A stretch of 64,000 nt of DNA from Dendrolimus kikuchii (GCA_019925095.2 CM034405.1:17732401-17796400), one strand, 5' to 3'. Counted from the stretch's first letter, positions 31,709-43,662 are shown. Notes: generated by a model from the letters alone, not told the origin. Translations and numbers: made by a program.

Positions 31709-32185
31709 CAAAACCAGTCCTAGTTTCCGGGATAAAATTTACGTAAATCTATCCCAAAATGTATCCCATTATCCGGGATAAAAAGTATCGCTTGGCCACT
31801 CTCGGTATTCAAATTATATATGTACCGAGTTTCAGCCAAATCTGTCCAATAGTCTTTCCATAAAAGGATAACAAACAATAAGCCAAATATATTTTTATCC
31901 CGGATACTATCCTATTTTTCGGGCTAAAAATATCCTATGTTCATTCTCGGCATCGAAAATATATATATATACTGAGTTTCAGCCAAATCGGTCCAGTAGT
32001 TTTTATGTCAAAACGGAACAGACAGACAGACAGAGTTACTTTCGCATTTATAATATTAATAGGGACATTAAATATTAATAGGGATAGGGGTTAATTTTTA
32101 TTATACCTATAAACTTGAGAAATGATTCGTTTCTCACTAACTCTTTCATTTTAGTTTTATTTTTGCGATAAAAAGTAAGGCTAAA

Positions 32186-32893
32186 GTGACCAAAATGGCC
32201 CAAACGGCCCAAAATTACCGAATTGACTGAAATGGCCAAAATGACCAAAAAGGCCAAAATGATCAAAAAGGCCATAATGACCGACATGGCTAAAATGATC
32301 AAAAAGGCCAAAATGACCGACACGGCCAAAATGATCAAAAAGGCCAAAATTACCGACATGGCCAAAATGGCCAAAATGGCTAAAATGACCAAAAAGGCCA
32401 TAATGACCAAAAAGGCCAAAATGGCTAAAATGACCAAAAAGGCCAAAATGGCCGAAATGGCCAAAAAGGCCAAAATGACCGAAATGGCCAAAAAGGCCAT
32501 AATGACCGAAATGGCCAAAGAGGCCAAAATGACTAAAATGGCTAAAATGACCGAAATGGCCAAAAAGGCCAAAATGACCGAAATGGCCAAAAAGGCCAAA
32601 ATGACTAAAATGGCCAAAATGACCAAAAAGGCCAAAATTACCGACATGGCCAAAATGGCTTAAATGACCAAAAAGGCCGAAATGGCCAAAAAGGCCAAAA
32701 TGACCAAAAAGGCCAAAATGACCAACATGGCTAAAATCACCAAAAAGGCCAAAATTACTGAAATGACCAAAAAGGCCAAATGACCGAAATGGCCAAAATG
32801 ACCAAAATGGCCAATCTAACCGAAATGGCTAAAATGACCAAAATAAATAAAATGGCCTAAATGGCCAAAATGACCGAAAAGGCCAAAATGAAA
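32186..32893 (+). repeat. AAAATGGCC minisatellite (9-bp unit)
   Basis: About 78 units of a 9-bp motif, alternating AAAATGGCC, AAAATGACC and AAAAAGGCC. Long frames on both strands (146 and 192 codons) follow from the 9-bp period being a multiple of three. Confidence 0.92.
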
Positions 32894-33126
32894 AGTATCC
32901 CATGTCCACCCTCGGTATTTAATTCACATACGTACCGAATTTCAGCCAAATCGGCCCATTAGTTTTTCCGTAAAAGCATAACAAACAAATAGACAAATAT
33001 ACTTTTATCCCGGAAACTATCCCATTTTCCGGGATAAAAAGTATCCTATGTTCATTCTCGGCATCGAAAATATATATATACTGAGTTTCAGCCAAATCGG
33101 TCCAGTAGTTTTTACGTGAAAACGGA

Positions 33127-33163
<37 letters not shown>

Positions 33164-33389
33164 GTTACTTTCGCATTTATAATATTAATAGGGATTTACT
33201 TATTTATCTATTGTAATATATAAAATGCTTGTCACTTTTGTATATACGTATATATAATACTATTATATTTTTATATATGTATTAAATTTATAAATTAGTG
33301 TAAGTATGTATATTTAAATTGTACAGTCCTATCTTTTTTCTGCTTCATCTACATCGCCAGATTAGTTAAGAATTTCTTTTAAGCTAGGT

Positions 33390-33512
33390 TGCCTGGAAGA
33401 GATCGCTTTTAGCGATAAGGCTGCCTGTTGTTTTGCCAAGAAGTATTGTAATTACACATTTTGTTGTTGTATTTGTTTAGTTTGGTGAGCAATAAAGTGC
33501 TATCTATCTATT
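33390..33512 (+). repeat. Rep-G copy
   Basis: TTGCCTGGAAGAGATCGCTTTTAGCGATAAGG then GAGCAATAAAGTGCTATCTATC. The motif forms a hairpin and is followed by AATAAAG. Six copies lie in the window. Confidence 0.7.
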
Positions 33513-33677
33513 TTCAAAAATGTGCGAGCGAGGTAGTTAATTCCTTGGCAGCCCTTTACAAAACTAGGTAAGAGCTTGACAGTGTTGCGCACAAAGATAG
33601 GTTCCGTGGATATAGAAGAAGTGTACTATCTTTTGTCATGGTAGAGGTAACGAATGTCCGCTGTTTATGACATTTGT

Positions 33678-33892
33678 TTTTTTTTTATTGCAGGAGATCA
33701 GCAGACAGGCAGACGGCCCACTTGATGGAAAGCGGTTACCATCGTCTATGGATATTTGCAACAGCAAAGTTGCTACAAATGCGCTGCTGCTCTCTTAAGG
33801 GAAATTGGAACCTGATCACTAATGCCGGAACACAACTCAAGGTTATTATGGCGACATACTTTAGACCAGGGGTGGTAGCCATCCAGTCAGTC
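33678..33892 (-). mobile_element. SINE-B copy 10, 5'-truncated
   Basis: Reverse copy from the poly-A to GGTGGTAGCCATCCAGTC. Confidence 0.78.
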
Positions 33893-34261
33893 CATCAGTA
33901 GATTTTCTATCTTGTCTAAGAAGATTGTTTGTTTGTTGAGTTTGTTTACATGCAAAACCGGTTTATTGGTTTTAATATTGTTGTTAAGCGTAGTGATTAT
34001 ATCCTCCTCGTTGCTTATTATTTGTTTGTGTATTTACTTTGGCACGTTTCTTTTTTTTATTTTTATTTATCTATAATAATAATTTTACATCACAAAATAT
34101 TAGTAAGCCACTACTTAAACCTATGAGGTTTGCGTGTGATGCAACACACCCTCGCATTTACAGGAAAACTTACTATATACAAATACAAGATTTGTAATCA
34201 TACATTGTATCGTGTTCTCCATCGTTCCTAAAGTGACGCATATGTATATGCATATATACAC
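33893..34261. other. Unassigned sequence
   Basis: No gene recognised. Confidence 0.4.
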
Positions 34262-34376
34262 ACGTAGTATATTTTATAAACGTAACATTTATTAAAATGT
34301 TGGCATTATTCTCTTTTGTACTCGTGCAAGCAAAAGTCGACTTAAAGGTGACGAACATTTTCATTCCGCGACTGTA
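34262..34376 (+). repeat. Rep-Y copy 1
   Basis: Shares AACGTAACATTTATTAAAATG, GTACTCGTGCAAG, AAAGTCGACTT and GCGACTGTACAT with the reverse copy at 52312-52430. Confidence 0.6.
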
Positions 34377-34712
34377 CATCGGGAGAAATTATCGATTTTG
34401 TAAAACTGTACGAATAAATATAGGAACTAAATCGAAAAAAGCTCACCATTGCTGCTCATTTACGGTTCCAATTCAGTTTTGAAAACCTGAGCTAAATTGA
34501 GCTCAAACAAGAGCCAGCTGCAGGTGAACGCAAATGAATGGTTTGAATTCCGCCGCACTTGATTTTTGCACTTCACTCTTTTTTGTTCGTTTTCCTGTGA
34601 AATCATCGGTTCCATCCTATCATTGCCTCCCACACCGTTCATTCAGTCATTGAATGCCAGTAAAAATCCAGCGTAAAGTAAAAAAAAAAAAAAGGAAGAT
34701 TTACACTACACG
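34377..34712. other. Unassigned sequence
   Basis: Possibly unique; no gene. Confidence 0.4.
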
Positions 34713-34997
34713 ATTTTTTTTTTTTTATTGCGGGAATTCAGCAGACGGCCCACTTGATGGAAAGCGGTTACCATCGCCTATGGACATTTCCAACACTAAA
34801 GGTGCTACAAATGCGCTGCTGCTCTCTTAAGGCAGACTGGAATCTGGTCACTAATGCCGGAACACAACTCAAGGTTGTTATGGCGACATACTTTAGACCA
34901 GGGGTGGTAACCATCCAGTCGGATAAATGCCCTACCACCTGGCTGTGAGATGTTTTATCGCCTCTTACGACAGGCCGCCCGACCGCAGGAAATTGTT
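34713..34997 (-). mobile_element. SINE-B copy 11
   Basis: Reverse copy, near full length, lacking the first about 25 bp. Confidence 0.8.
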
Positions 34998-35622
34998 TAT
35001 TATTCAATCATAAAAATACCCAAGGCTTTTCGTAAGAAATGAAGAAATACTTATTTTAAATTGTATTTCATTCAAAACAATGTATAAACAAAAGCGGAGA
35101 AAATCGCGAGTAACAGCTAGTATATTATAAAAAAGGATTAAACTTGCCAATAAAAACAAATAATTATGATATTTTCGTTATGTATTGAAACAAATGTTAT
35201 TACAATAATTAATTATACTCGTTGATTCGATCGTGTCGTTAGGTATAAATACATCAGCTACAACAAAGGGGATAAGGGGGTAATTTTTCACGCGTGCAAG
35301 GCTGTTACATTTTCACTCCATAAAACTATTATCCGTTGTCCGTGGTAATAATGTTCTATTATATAAGCTTTCGTCTATTTATTGTGGCCATGACTTGAAG
35401 TTTTTCAACCGCTTTGTTAACGTTTATATACAAGCAATCTATCTTTTTTGACATGTTTCTTGGTGGGTTAATATAGTTAATTATGTGGTATATCAGCTTT
35501 TTTGTTACGACTACCTAACCAACGCTAGTTAGGAAATATTGCATTACATTTGGTTTCTAAAAAAATTCTCAGGCCTACATTTATATTGATTCTGATTATG
35601 TTGGTTTTACGTTACGTATCAA
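34998..35622. other. Unassigned; Helitron-like end at 35118
   Basis: AATCGCGAGTAACAGCTAG/T at about 35096-35115 looks like a Helitron-like 3' end. Otherwise nothing. Confidence 0.4.
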
Positions 35623-36140
35623 TTGTACGTTTGTCACTTTTACGGACCCTTCATTGATCGTGGACTGACACGTAGTTGCCAAGATATTTATGATAGCAAT
35701 TTTAGTAAAAACGGAACAGTTTATTATGTGTCACAATCATTTTTATCGGAAACTGAGCGTATAATAGATGTTAACGCTGACCTAATAGGTCAACGCCTCT
35801 TTGTTTCCTTTTTTTCTTTCACCGCATCTGTCATTATGTAATGTGACATAGTCTACGTTCGGCCCTGATCGTGCCGCTGCTTCGCGAAAATCTCGCCGCA
35901 TTTTGTGTATTATGCCGCATTCTATACCCGCTTATATTAATCTGCGTGCTGGAAGTTACCCGCTGTGCCATACCCAGCTGGTCCACTCGTCGAAAAATCA
36001 TCAAGACGTGAAGAAAGGATCACGAGGAAGACGTGCCTACCGCTGCGAAGCCCGCATCGTTCATAGCGAGTCTGGCGCGGCTATCTATCCTGTAAGTTAT
36101 TTCCTTGTCTCTTATCCCCGCTTCCGACTGCGCTAACAAT
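35623..36140 (+). other. GC-richer block with a splice-donor-like site
   Basis: 35870-36090 is GC-richer than its surroundings and holds an open frame (35903-36136) with a GTAAGT at about 36091 after ATCTATCCT. The frame has no domain I recognise. It could be a host exon, a retroelement leader or chance. Confidence 0.25.
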
Positions 36141-36529
36141 AGATGAAATTTAGTGTAAATATGTATTCTATTGCCATGATAAAATTGCAAAAAATAAAGG
36201 GTATAAGTGGCCATTCAATAACAAAAAGCATTTCGGTATTATTAATTGTTATTTAACACAATAACAGGTGGCAAAATGTTAGCTAGCAAAGTAAAAATTG
36301 ACCCCTTTCCCCTCTAAGTACTGAAAGGCTGAAGTGGAAAATTCAAGGTGGCAAATATACTTTCAAGGAAAATAATTTTTCATAAAGTCTATTTACGGGA
36401 TAATTTCAATTTTCTAGGTTTTAGTAGCTAAATGACAAATAACTAACGTTTGGCGTCAGTACGGTATTCTGCATTATGCATGATCCGATATAATTGATAG
36501 ATATATAGAAAATACTTTATTTTTCACCA
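36141..36529. other. Unassigned sequence
   Basis: No gene recognised. Confidence 0.4.
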
Positions 36530-36650
36530 CATACACATAAAAGTAAATCATTTACAGTCATTTCCTGTCAAGGTAGGAACAAAGGGTGGTCTTATCGCTT
36601 TAGAGCGATCTCTTCCAGACAACACGGGCTGTGGATTGTATAAAAGAAAT
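36530..36650 (-). repeat. Rep-G copy
   Basis: GGTCTTATCGCTTTAGAGCGATCTCTTCCAGACAAC with ACTTTATT upstream, the reverse of the 33390 copy. Confidence 0.65.
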
Positions 36651-36702
36651 CGAGAGTGTATGACTATGGTGTGCAAATCAAATACATGTGTGATTGTGAT
36701 TA

Positions 36703-37273
36703 ATTTAAATTATAAGTTTGAACATTATTAAGGTTCTGTTGCCAAAGCCTATACTTCTATAATCACAGATTTCGCCAAGGCTACGCTGTTAATTTGACTT
36801 TAACAATAAACAAAAGAGTATATATGCGTGTGTGTGTCAAATACATGGTAGTGTGTGCAATGTTTTTTTATATTGATTTAATGTATTTTTATGCATAATT
36901 AAAAAAAAAATATTAGCATTCTGCACTTCTTCGCAGGTGGTAGGGTATTTGCCCGACTGGATGGCTACCACCCCTGGTCTAAAGTATGTCGCCATAACAA
37001 CCTTGAGTTGTGTTCCGGCATTAGTGACCAGGTTCCAGTCTGCCTTAAGAGAGCAGCAGCGCATTTGTAGCAACTTTGGTGGTGCAAATGTCCATAGGCG
37101 ATGGTAACCGCTTTCCATCAAGTGGGCGTCTGCCTGTCTGCTGATCTACTGCAATAAAAAAAAAAAAAACTTCTCTATATAAACTAATAAGTGTGCGAAA
37201 TTTCATACTCGTCCGTCCGCGTAATTTTCGTAAAAAGGGGTACAAAGTTTTTCTTCACGTATTAATATAATGA
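36703..37273 (-). mobile_element. Hel-a copy 2, split by SINE-B
   Basis: Hel-a halves at 36703-36935 and 37170-37273 surround SINE-B copy 12. The CTAG/T end is missing on the left; the ATC end is at 37273. Confidence 0.72.
36936..37168 (+). mobile_element. SINE-B copy 12 inserted in Hel-a
   Basis: 5'-truncated copy from GCAGGTGGTAGGG to a long poly-A. The flanks repeat CTTCT, suggesting a short target duplication. Confidence 0.8.
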
Positions 37274-37411
37274 TACATAGATATTACACAATACATATAA
37301 TGTTATTGTTGGAATCTCCAACAAATAGTTTTTATTCGTTTGGTGCGGCATAATACTGGCCACTAAATATACTAAATTTTTGTATTTAGAATATAGATGT
37401 TCTTTTGTTTC

Positions 37412-37970
37412 TTACATACATACATACATACATTACTTCACGCCAGTTCCCTTGTGGGGTAGGCACGAACAACAGAGCGCCATTTAGGCCCATTCTTACA
37501 CACCTCACTTGCTTCTTTGACATTCATAACTCTTGTCATGCACACTCGTCTGTTCTTAAGGCTCCTGACATCACCCTCCGCTAGTACACGATCAATTTGT
37601 TCATGGAAGGTGTGTCGTGGCCTTTCACGACTTCTGCATCCATCCACTTTTGCATTGTATATCTGTTTAGTCATTCTTTCATCATGCATTCTTTCCACAT
37701 GCCCGAACCACCGGAGCATTCCTTTCCTTACCTTCACCCCGACACTCTCTTTCAGACCAACTCTCTTACTTCGGTATTACGAACGCGGTCCGCGAGCGTC
37801 ACTCCGCGGATTTAGCGCAGTGCTCGCATCTCAACCGCGTTTACTCTACTTTCATGCTCTCTCTTCCATACCCAACTCTCGCTTCCATACGTGAGCGTAG
37901 GTACCAGCACCGCGTTTGTGTATGGCGAGCTGGGCCTTCTGGCTGAGGTTCTTAGCGCCTAGAAGTTAAA
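37412..37970 (-). mobile_element. LINE-A copy 8
   Basis: Reverse copy starting at the ACATACATACAT tail and extending 5' to the LGAKNLSQKAQLA region. A frameshift lies near 37765 (GTTGG to EVRERV). Confidence 0.83.
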
Positions 37971-38594
37971 ATCGTGAGTTTTTGGCGGGAACTGAAAGGG
38001 AATGTTGTGCTGTGTAGTTTTATTTTCTAAAAATGTGTAAAATTACTCTAAAATGAACAATAGTTGTAGGATATTGATAGTTTTTGAGTAGTAATTATGT
38101 GTTTTTGCTAGAAATATGAACGATATAGCCAAATGTGGCCTTTCGAGTTTTCACAAGAACTCCGCTGAATGACGTCGATTGTAGCCTACAATACAACGGC
38201 GCCTGGCTTAAAGGCCTAGTTGGCCAAGCCTTAAACATAATTTTTTTTATTATTAAAATCGTCAATATGTTACGCACGTCCTGTTTTCTTTTATAATCAA
38301 AATAATTACAGTCCACAACAAATGAATATTTAAACAAGTGTTTAACAATTATCATATTATCATATCGAGGGCTTCATAACAAATGGGCGTACAGACAAAA
38401 GTGTAGTTTTATACAAGGGACAAAATTGCGAATAAAACAAAACTAGTTGATTGTATAAGGCTGAAATTTGGAATACCCTTTTTTTAGGTACGGTAAGCAT
38501 ACTGATAACATTTTCTAAATTGTAACATGCATAGTTTTTAGTAAACAACAAAAAAATGGCATTTTTGCGTATAAGCCCATTTGTCATAAGCCCT

Positions 38595-38597
<3 letters not shown>
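37971..38597. other. Unassigned sequence
   Basis: No gene recognised; followed by a (TA)n tract at 38598-38632. Confidence 0.4.
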
Positions 38598-38637
<40 letters not shown>

Positions 38638-39040
38638 TACATACATACATACATAACTTCACACCAGTTCCCTTGCGGGGTAGGCACGAAGAACAGAGTG
38701 CCATTTAGGCTTATTCTTACACACCTCACTTGCCTCTTTGACATTCATAACTCTTGTCATGCAAGCTCGTCTGTTCTTAAGGCTCCTGACATCACCTTCT
38801 GCTAGTACACGATCAATTTGATCATGGAAGGTGTGTCGTGGCCTTCCACGACTTCTGCATCCATCCACTTTTGCATTGTATATCTGTTTAGTCATTCTTT
38901 CCACGTGCCCGAACCACCGGAGCATTCCTTTCCTTACCTTCACCCCGACACTCTCTTTCAGACCAACTCTCTTTCTTACTTCGGTATTACGAACGCGGTC
39001 CGCGAGCGTCACTCCGCAGATTTTGCGCAGTGCTCGCATC

Positions 39041-39123
<83 letters not shown>

Positions 39124-39292
39124 TGACAAATGTCATATATATATTAAGGAGCCTTAAGAACAGACGAGCGTGCATGACAAGAGTTATGAATGTCAAAGAA
39201 GCAAGTGAAGTGTGTAAGAATAAGCCTAAATGGCGCTCTGTTGTTCGTGCCTACCCCGTAAGGGAACTGGCGTGAAGTTATGTATGTATGTA
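38638..39292. mobile_element. Head-to-head pair of LINE-A copies around (TA)n
   Basis: LINE-A copy 9 (38638-39042, minus) and copy 10 (39145-39292, plus) face each other with their 5' ends across (TA)n at 39044-39120. The outer about 150 bp of each are reverse complements. Confidence 0.85.
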
Positions 39293-39762
39293 TATATATT
39301 ATCATCGCACTTCACGATCGTGATAATTTTAAAAAGTTACCAAGCATCTGTTACGTTTGATAAATCTCGGAAGAATGACATTGCAAACCCGAGGCAGGCG
39401 TTATTTTACGGCAGACAAAATGAATGAGTCTGAGGCATTTCCTGCTCAATAAGTTTCGAAGGCACCGGACCTGAAAATCATTTTTAAGATATAAAAGGGA
39501 AACTTATTTGATACCTTTTTATGTGCGAGGAGGTTCTCTTCTAATAATAAGATAGGCAACGGTGCGACACCCGTATAAATGGTGATGATGACGAGAGAAT
39601 AATGATGATAGAATGTGGTGATAAATTATAGTAACTTGGATGTCTCTAATGATGCATCTTAAGTAAATGTTAAATGATTAATGGTAAATAAAAATCGAAT
39701 GTATGCTGGGACACATAGTAGAAGTGAAACTTCAACGGATAAGTGGAAAAACGGATAAACGA
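39293..39762. other. Unassigned sequence
   Basis: No gene recognised. Confidence 0.4.
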
Positions 39763-39887
39763 AGTCGTGGTAGCGTAATGGCTAGCGCACGCGTCCCCGA
39801 CTCAAAGGGCGCGGGTTCGATCATGGCCGCAACGCATGGCACCACTTAGGCAGTTTTCTGACCTAATGTACATATTGTTACAATTAC

Positions 39888-40200
39888 AAGGAATGCTCCG
39901 GTGGTTCGGGCATGTGGAAAGAATGCATGATGAAAGAATGACTAAACAGATATACAATGCAAAAGTGGATGGATGCAGAAGTCGTGGAAGGCCACGACAC
40001 ACCTTCCATGATCAAATTGATCGTGTACTAGCAAAAGGTGATGTCAGGAGCCTTAAGAACAGACGAGCTTGCATGACAAGAGTTATGAATGTCAAAGAGG
40101 CAAGTGAGGTGTGTAAGAATAAGCCTAAATGGCACTCTGTTGTTCGTGCCTACCCCGCAAGGGAACTGGCGTGAAGTTATGTATGTATGTATGTATGTAC
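39888..40200 (+). mobile_element. LINE-A copy 11 nested in SINE-A
   Basis: GGAATGCTCCGGTGG to (TATG)n. A clean target duplication is not visible; some SINE sequence was lost at the right side. Confidence 0.82.
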
Positions 40201-40274
40201 CATATGTTAACAACGGTGAAGTAAAACATCATGATGCAACCTGCACATCGAGATAACCGATGTGATACACCTGC

Positions 40275-40567
40275 TGTTGGCGCCATATACACCGCAAAAA
40301 GATAAAAAAAATGTATTAATATCCTCCCAGTGTCCTTTCCTTCTCTGTCCTATCCGCCACAACACTCGCGCGAACGAGACGCAGAAACGGGACGGAAGAA
40401 ACTATGTCTATGGCGCTGCGCTTCCGCATCTGTCAAATCATCCAGTCTTGCTACGCGACCGCTTAAAGTATTTTAACGTGTGAAAAAATACAAATTACAA
40501 AATACGAACCAGCAAACCCAGCAATCAAGTGACTGTTCCTTACTCCTATTATCCTACAACGCATCAC
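40275..40567. mobile_element. Unknown 293-bp insert with 7-bp target duplication
   Basis: Flanked by CACCTGC at 40268-40274 and 40568-40574, inside SINE-A. Begins TGTTGGCGCC and ends GCATCAC. No similarity to other families in the window and no coding frame of note. Confidence 0.6.
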
Positions 40568-40799
40568 CACCTGCCAAGTCGCCTTGGACACGCGTGGCGG
40601 GTATACTGCCCGTTCCCCTATACTGGGAGGCCTGAGCCCAGCAGTGGGACGTTTATGGGCTGTTATTTATATGGACTACTTAGTATAAACCATGCTAATT
40701 ATGTAGCAATAAATTATTCCATGTACGTAACGTAACATTATGTAGCTTAGACCCCGGCACCACTTTTTGAGAAAGTGTTTTTTGTTGTGTGTTGTTTAA

Positions 40800-41088
40800 T
40801 AATATAAATATATAGGACTGGTCGCCCACTCCGCGCGATGCATACGACACGCCTGAGCAGGGTGATGTTACGAGGTCGCGAAGACCACAAGTTGCTGGCA
40901 GGTCACCTAAAGCCACAGAGGACCACCCAAAACCTGAGAAGCCCATTGAATGCTGATGAATGACCAACTAAGCTAGAAACGGAGCCAACACGAAGCTTGC
41001 GAAGGCTCCGACGGCTAGCATCCGCCGAGTAGAATTCGGGCAAACAGATTTTACCTGAGACCTCAACCTCCTCGTCGCCTCTAATGTA
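40800..41088 (-). repeat. Rep-Z copy 1
   Basis: Related in reverse to 42830-43190: GGTCGCGAAGACCACAAG, GAGACCTCAACCTCCTCGTCGCC. On the minus strand it has short GGTGGCC-like sub-repeats. Confidence 0.55.
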
Positions 41089-41089
41089 A

Positions 41090-41416
41090 TCATAATACAT
41101 AATACGTGAAGAAAAAACTTTGTACCCCTTTTTACGAAAATTGCGCGGACGGAGGAGTATGAAATTTCGCACACTTATAGTTCATATAGAGAAGGAGTGC
41201 AGAATGCTAATATTTTTTAAAGTTATGCATAAAAAATACAATAAAAAAATTACACACACTACCATGTATTTGATACACCCACGCATATATACTCTTTTGT
41301 TTATTGTTAAAGTCAAATTAACAGTTAATCTGTGATTATAGAAGTAGTCTTTGACAATATAACCTTAATGTTCAAACTTATAATTTAAATTAATTATGGT
41401 CGAATATCGACCACTA
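41090..41416 (+). mobile_element. Hel-a copy 3
   Basis: Begins TCATAATACATAATACGTG after A, ends with hairpin GGTCGAATATCGACC then ACTAG before T. Confidence 0.75.
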
Positions 41417-41734
41417 GTCATAATAAATTGACTAAATTGCGTATAATTGTTAATGTCATTACCTTAATTTAATTATTTTATGAATAGTATTTTATATTTT
41501 GTATTAGTAACTGAAAGAGACATAATAAATTGAATATTAAATATTTATTGTATTTATAATAGCATCATATTCAATAATATAACCAAATTCCATGTTCCCC
41601 GAACATTGCGACGGGCATATGCCTTAGTCGCCATACCCCCAGACCCCTAGTACCACTAGCAGTTCACCCCAATAACCCGGTACTTTATGTTCTCATTTCT
41701 CACAATAGTCCTACACTGGCCGGGGCTTGTCCTT
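41417..41734. other. Unassigned AT-rich sequence
   Basis: Nothing recognised. Confidence 0.4.
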
Positions 41735-41910
41735 GGGTGCATTATTATATGGTGTAGACAGGGTTAATCGCTGGTCAGTGTCACGCCACATTTATATTAA
41801 ATTTGTTAAGGGGCCTCTATGTGTTGGCCTTTCCATCCTTTCCCCACGCAAGCCCTCCAAATGTTCAGGCTATTTTTATGGCCCGTGGTCTTCAAAGACA
41901 TACATATATA
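41735..41910 (+). repeat. Rep-X copy 1
   Basis: Shares GTGTCACGCCACATTTATATT, GTGTTGGCCTTTCCATCC, ACGCAAGCCCTCCAAATGTTC and TTTTTATGGCCCGTGGTCTT with the reverse copy at 56435-56590. Confidence 0.65.
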
Positions 41911-42276
41911 ACCAATATTATAATCCTGAGATGTATATGCAGTTCTAAGGACTACAAATGGCTTGTAACCAAAACTACAAAAAAATTGTATGCTTGTCAA
42001 AGGCGAAACATGTAACTTTTACCACTTAGCATCATCTGCAAAAATGTCTCGGTTTCAAACAAATAAATTCCTTTGACTTTGACTAAATAATGCCCAAAGA
42101 GGAAGAAGACTACGTTATGAGAGTCTGGTCGCCAAGCAATTAATTCAGGCTTGACTTTTTCAATATACTTAGTCACGTAGGGTATCGTTAGTCACTCTTG
42201 GCTAATCGCAGTAATGCCCTTTAATGACTTTAATGATCTCTAGCTTCAATAATAGAATTAGGTTTTATGTTTCAGA

Positions 42277-42607
42277 TCTTTATATATATGTTTACGTGTT
42301 AGTTACTCTATTTATAACTCAAGAACGGCTGTACCGATTTGGCTGAAAATTGGTGGGGAGGTAGCTTAGCACCAGGAAACGGACATAGGATAGGATAGGA
42401 CTTTTTATTCCGTTGGAACCGGTAGGTGGTGCTGAGATCGGGTTCTAGAATCCTCCTAATCACTTGGACCGATTTTGGTGATTTTGTTTTTGTGTGTTTG
42501 AGTGCCCCGGATGGTTTAAATCCATAATGGAACCAGTAGGTGGCGCTGGGATCGGGTCCTAGATTTTTATTTTTTCAGAGTAGGACAACGTCTGCCGGGG
42601 CCGCTAG
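42277..42607 (+). mobile_element. Hel-b copy 2
   Basis: Begins TCTTTATATATATG after A and ends GCCGCTAG before T. It has two internal GGTAGGTGGCGCTG-type units where copy 1 has about five. Confidence 0.6.
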
Positions 42608-42829
42608 TTTAATATAAAATAGACGGGACAATTGTGCGGTTAAAATACCGCTTCTGAGCTTACCGGTCTTTTAGGAAATCTATTGAAATTTCTAGACCGA
42701 ATTGAATGCTCACAAAATAGATTTTTCAAATAAAATTCTAAACCTACGAAAAGGTTTCGAATAGATTTTACCTGTTCACATTTTATGCGATCCTAGTACT
42801 CAAAATGTAGCCTAAACTGAGTTTTTCCC

Positions 42830-43190
42830 GCAAATCTGTCTCTCGGGGGTAGGTCTTCTGCCTCTTGGCTATTTGAGGCGGCGAGGAGGTTGAGGCCTCT
42901 AAGAAAACCTCTTTGCCTCGGCTTCTACTCGACGGGCAACTACCCGTCGGTGGCGGGGTTTGGATCCATTGGTGCCTTCCTAACGGTGGTCTCTCAACGG
43001 CTCTCGTTGGCCAGTCTGCGGCTTACTTGACCATTCGTTGGCGTTCGGTGGCCATCTCAGGCTTTGGGTGGCCATTTGTGGCTTCTGGTGGCCTTTCAGC
43101 GGCTTTGTGGTCTTCGCGACCTCGTAAAAGGATACTGATCAAGCGAGCGTATAAGATCTCTGAGGGGCTCAGCAGCGAAGTGCGTTGATG
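42830..43190 (+). repeat. Rep-Z copy 2
   Basis: GC-rich stretch with repeated GGTGGCC-like sub-units and GGCGGCGAGGAGGTTGAGGC, reverse of the 40800 copy. Confidence 0.55.
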
Positions 43191-43426
43191 GTGCGGTGGC
43201 CGCGTTTCTTCTGTATGAACCTAGGTTCGATGTCCCTCGATGAATAACCCCTTTTATTCCCAAATAAGCTACTTTAGAACTTCATGTTTATGAAATTGAA
43301 AATTTGCTAACTAGGACTCTGAATTTATGACTGATTTAAGTATACATTTTTTATTTATTATATTGTTTCCAAGCGTTTATTTTACTTTCGACGCTTGCAC
43401 GTTTATTGACAATAAAGAGCACACGC

Positions 43427-43662
43427 ATTCCATTAGTAACTCACAACGCTCAAAAAGCTCCTTTAGCCGTTCCACAAGGCGACCGCGGTCGTTGTGATCG
43501 TAGCGAAAACGTCACTAATGACGTCATCATTTTCGATCACACAACGCTCACTACGACCCATGTCAAGAGGTGAGACTAATAACCGTTCCACTTGGGTTTG
43601 CGATTGTAACGCCGGCAAGCAAGTGGAACGGGAAAAATCGCGGTCGTGTCTCTAATGGAACG
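43427..43662. mobile_element. MITE copy 2
   Basis: Inverted relative to 30183-30434. Carries CGACCGCGGTCG, TGACGTCATC and the TIR CCATTAGTAACTCACAACG. A third, broken end lies at about 43701-43745. Confidence 0.8.

Larger units (their letters stand above)
31127..33194 (-). mobile_element. Hel-c: 2.07-kb Helitron-like element carrying two minisatellites
   Basis: On the minus strand it starts TCCCTATTAATATTATAAATG after A (33195) and ends CTAG before T (31126). Just before the end is a strong hairpin, CCCGCGGC-GCA-GCCGCGGG, then GTAAACT and CTAG: the classical Helitron 3' end. About 310 bp of the 5' region are duplicated inside (31775-32085 against 32888-33194). No Rep/helicase frame, so non-autonomous. 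Confidence 0.78.
39763..40665 (+). mobile_element. SINE-A copy 4, interrupted twice
   Basis: SINE-A pieces at 39763-39887, 40201-40274 and 40568-40665 are in order. LINE-A copy 11 sits in the first gap and an unknown 293-bp insert in the second. Confidence 0.85.

Noticed and set aside
32075..32653. 192-codon minus-strand frame rich in I, L, A, like a membrane protein
   Set aside because: It is the translation of the AAAATGGCC minisatellite; a 9-bp period keeps frames open on both strands.
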